From NCBI GenBank assembly GCA_024405895.1, contig JAKSNW010000001.1, forward strand, positions 1 through 64,000: a DNA stretch of 64,000 bases, given 5' to 3'. The position numbers and the translations under genes are program-made. The stretch comes from Paludibacteraceae bacterium. GTDB taxonomy: Bacteria > Bacteroidota > Bacteroidia > Bacteroidales > Paludibacteraceae. Within the stretch, counting starts at the first letter, position 1, and each line of letters opens with the position of its first letter. Under the pieces are notes generated by a model. That model had not been told where the DNA came from. It saw only the letters and a list, made by a program, of their open reading frames with translations, and did no database searches. Below, one piece after another: positions 62,726 to 64,000 of the stretch.

Positions 62726-63928
62726 ATGTCGAAAGTATTGATTATCGGAGCTGGCGGTGTGGGCACCGTTGTGGCTCACAAAGTGGCACAAAACCACGAC
62801 GTCTTCACCGACATCATGTTGGCAAGCCGTACCAAAAGCAAATGCGACGCTATTGCCGCTGATGTTGAACGCCGTACAGGTGTGAAGATTCAAACCGCAC
62901 AGGTAGATGCCGACAATGTGCCTGAATTGGTTGCATTGATGCGCAGTTTCCAACCTTTAATCGTTATCAACGTAGCACTCCCTTACCAGGACCTCCACAT
63001 CATGGACGCCTGTCTCGAGGCTGGCGTGAACTATCTCGACACTGCCAACTACGAGCCATTGGACGAGGCTCACTTTGAGTATTCATGGCAATGGGCCTAC
63101 CAGGACCGCTTCAAGAAAGCCGGCCTCTGCGCTATCCTCGGTTGCGGCTTCGACCCGGGCTGCACAGCCATCTACACCGCCTACGCTGCTAAACATCACT
63201 TCGACGAGATGCACTATCTCGATATCGTAGACTGCAACGCCGGCGACCACCACAAAGCATTCGCCACCAACTTCAACCCAGAAATCAATATCCGCGAAAT
63301 CACTCAACGCGGCAAATACTGGCAGGACGGCAAATGGGTGGACATCGACCCTCTGAGCATCCACAAGACCTTGAACTACCCAGAAATCGGTCCAAAAGAG
63401 TCTTACCTCCTCTACCACGAAGAGCTGGAGAGCCTGGTGAAAAACTTCACAAGCATCAAACGTGCCCGTTTCTGGATGACCTTCGGTCAGGAATATCTCA
63501 CACACCTCCGTGTGATCCAAAACATCGGCATGGCACGCATCGACCCTATCGACTACAACGGTCAGCAAATCGTGCCTATCCAATTCCTCAAAGCCGTACT
63601 CCCTGCTCCTGAGACCCTCGGCAGCAACTACTCCGGCTACACCTCCATCGGTTGCCGTATCCGCGGCATCAAGGACGGTCAGGAGAAGACCTACTATATC
63701 TACAACAACTGCAGCCACCAGGCAGCCTACGAAGAAACCGGCACCCAGGGTGTAAGTTACACCACCGGCGTTCCTGCCATGACTGGTGCCTATATGTTCT
63801 GCACCGGCAAATGGGGCGGTCACGGCGTCTTCAACGTAGAAGAATTCGACCCAGATCCATTCCTCAAGAAGGTAGCAGAGAGCGGTCTGCCTTGGCACGA
63901 AATCCACGGCGGCGATCTCGAACTCTAA
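62726..63928 (+). CDS. Saccharopine dehydrogenase-like / carboxynorspermidine synthase
   Basis: 400 aa. Rossmann start VLIIGAGGVGTVVAHKVAQ, then NYLDTANYEP and LGCGFDPGCTAIY, the pattern of the LYS9-like enzymes that in Bacteroidetes act as carboxynorspermidine (carboxyspermidine) synthase in polyamine synthesis: NADPH-dependent reductive condensation of aspartate semialdehyde with a diamine. The decarboxylase nspC is not in view. Full length with its own promoter. Confidence 0.9.
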   Translation: MSKVLIIGAGGVGTVVAHKVAQNHDVFTDIMLASRTKSKCDAIAADVERRTGVKIQTAQVDADNVPELVALMRSFQPLIVINVALPYQDLHIMDACLEAGVNYLDTANYEPLDEAHFEYSWQWAYQDRFKKAGLCAILGCGFDPGCTAIYTAYAAKHHFDEMHYLDIVDCNAGDHHKAFATNFNPEINIREITQRGKYWQDGKWVDIDPLSIHKTLNYPEIGPKESYLLYHEELESLVKNFTSIKRARFWMTFGQEYLTHLRVIQNIGMARIDPIDYNGQQIVPIQFLKAVLPAPETLGSNYSGYTSIGCRIRGIKDGQEKTYYIYNNCSHQAAYEETGTQGVSYTTGVPAMTGAYMFCTGKWGGHGVFNVEEFDPDPFLKKVAESGLPWHEIHGGDLEL

Positions 63929-63955
63929 TCGCACTTTAGACACAATTATTATATA

Positions 63956-63985
63956 CAGGGATGTCCATGTGGCATCCCTGTTGTT
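63956..63985 (+). terminator. Probable terminator after the last gene
   Basis: CAGGGATG pairs with CATCCCTG across a 9-nt loop and is followed by TTGTTG; the T-run is imperfect. Confidence 0.65.
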
Positions 63986-64000
63986 GTCTTTGTGAGCGAG

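Overview
The window is a stretch of a Bacteroidales (Bacteroidota) chromosome, probably from a gut or oral commensal. Several signs agree. The four large surface proteins end in type IX secretion (T9SS) C-terminal sorting domains. Promoters carry the Bacteroidetes -7 box TAnnTTTG, often as TAnnTTTGC, while Shine-Dalgarno sites are mostly weak. The housekeeping cluster DUF6089-uppS-bamA-ompH-ompH-murI has the order usual for this phylum. I saw no rRNA, tRNA or CRISPR array.

Layout. 1-390 is a 42-bp minisatellite. 413-1402 holds sufE and a small membrane protein on the minus strand. 1485-7541 (minus) holds an 1874-aa T9SS surface protein and a small protein with a C-terminal membrane anchor. 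8262-9857 is a REP palindrome array around a REP-associated tyrosine transposase (RAYT). 10570-36733 (plus) is a tandem set of three giant modular T9SS proteins of 3712, 3083 and about 1517 aa. They combine jelly-roll 'cleaved adhesin/choice-of-anchor J'-like modules, Fn3-like modules, a C-terminal block of roughly 52-aa 'WNGQ...GCDSVVTL' repeats and a sorting domain. The last two share long identical DNA, including their 3' flank and terminator. 36891-37328 holds more REP copies. 37427-41776 is an array of eight paralogous small lipoproteins, one broken by a nonsense codon, interrupted by a DUF3791-like cassette with a deleted ADP-ribosyltransferase-like gene between its two members. 42645-43454 encodes a protein of unknown function. 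43645-48441 (minus) is an accessory island with two XRE-regulator-led units; one encodes a PD-(D/E)XK nuclease/SF1 helicase fusion and an EVE/PUA-like protein, which looks like a defence or DNA-modification-sensing locus. 49147-57750 (minus) is the envelope biogenesis operon: DUF6089, uppS, bamA, three OmpH/Skp-like chaperones, murI, an SDR and a two-domain VOC protein. 58037-63928 holds a lipoprotein, DUF1905, glmS, a GNAT acetyltransferase, DUF1294, a TfoX-like protein and a saccharopine dehydrogenase-like/carboxynorspermidine synthase enzyme.

How the genes work together. uppS, murI and glmS supply carrier lipid, D-glutamate and glucosamine-6-phosphate for the cell wall and outer envelope. 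bamA and the OmpH proteins insert and chaperone outer-membrane proteins. The giant T9SS proteins and lipoproteins are probable cargo of that envelope. The accessory parts (REP/RAYT, minisatellites, recombining adhesin repeats, lipoprotein array, nuclease/helicase island) are the variable part of the region. All family names come from motif recognition by eye; no database search was run.
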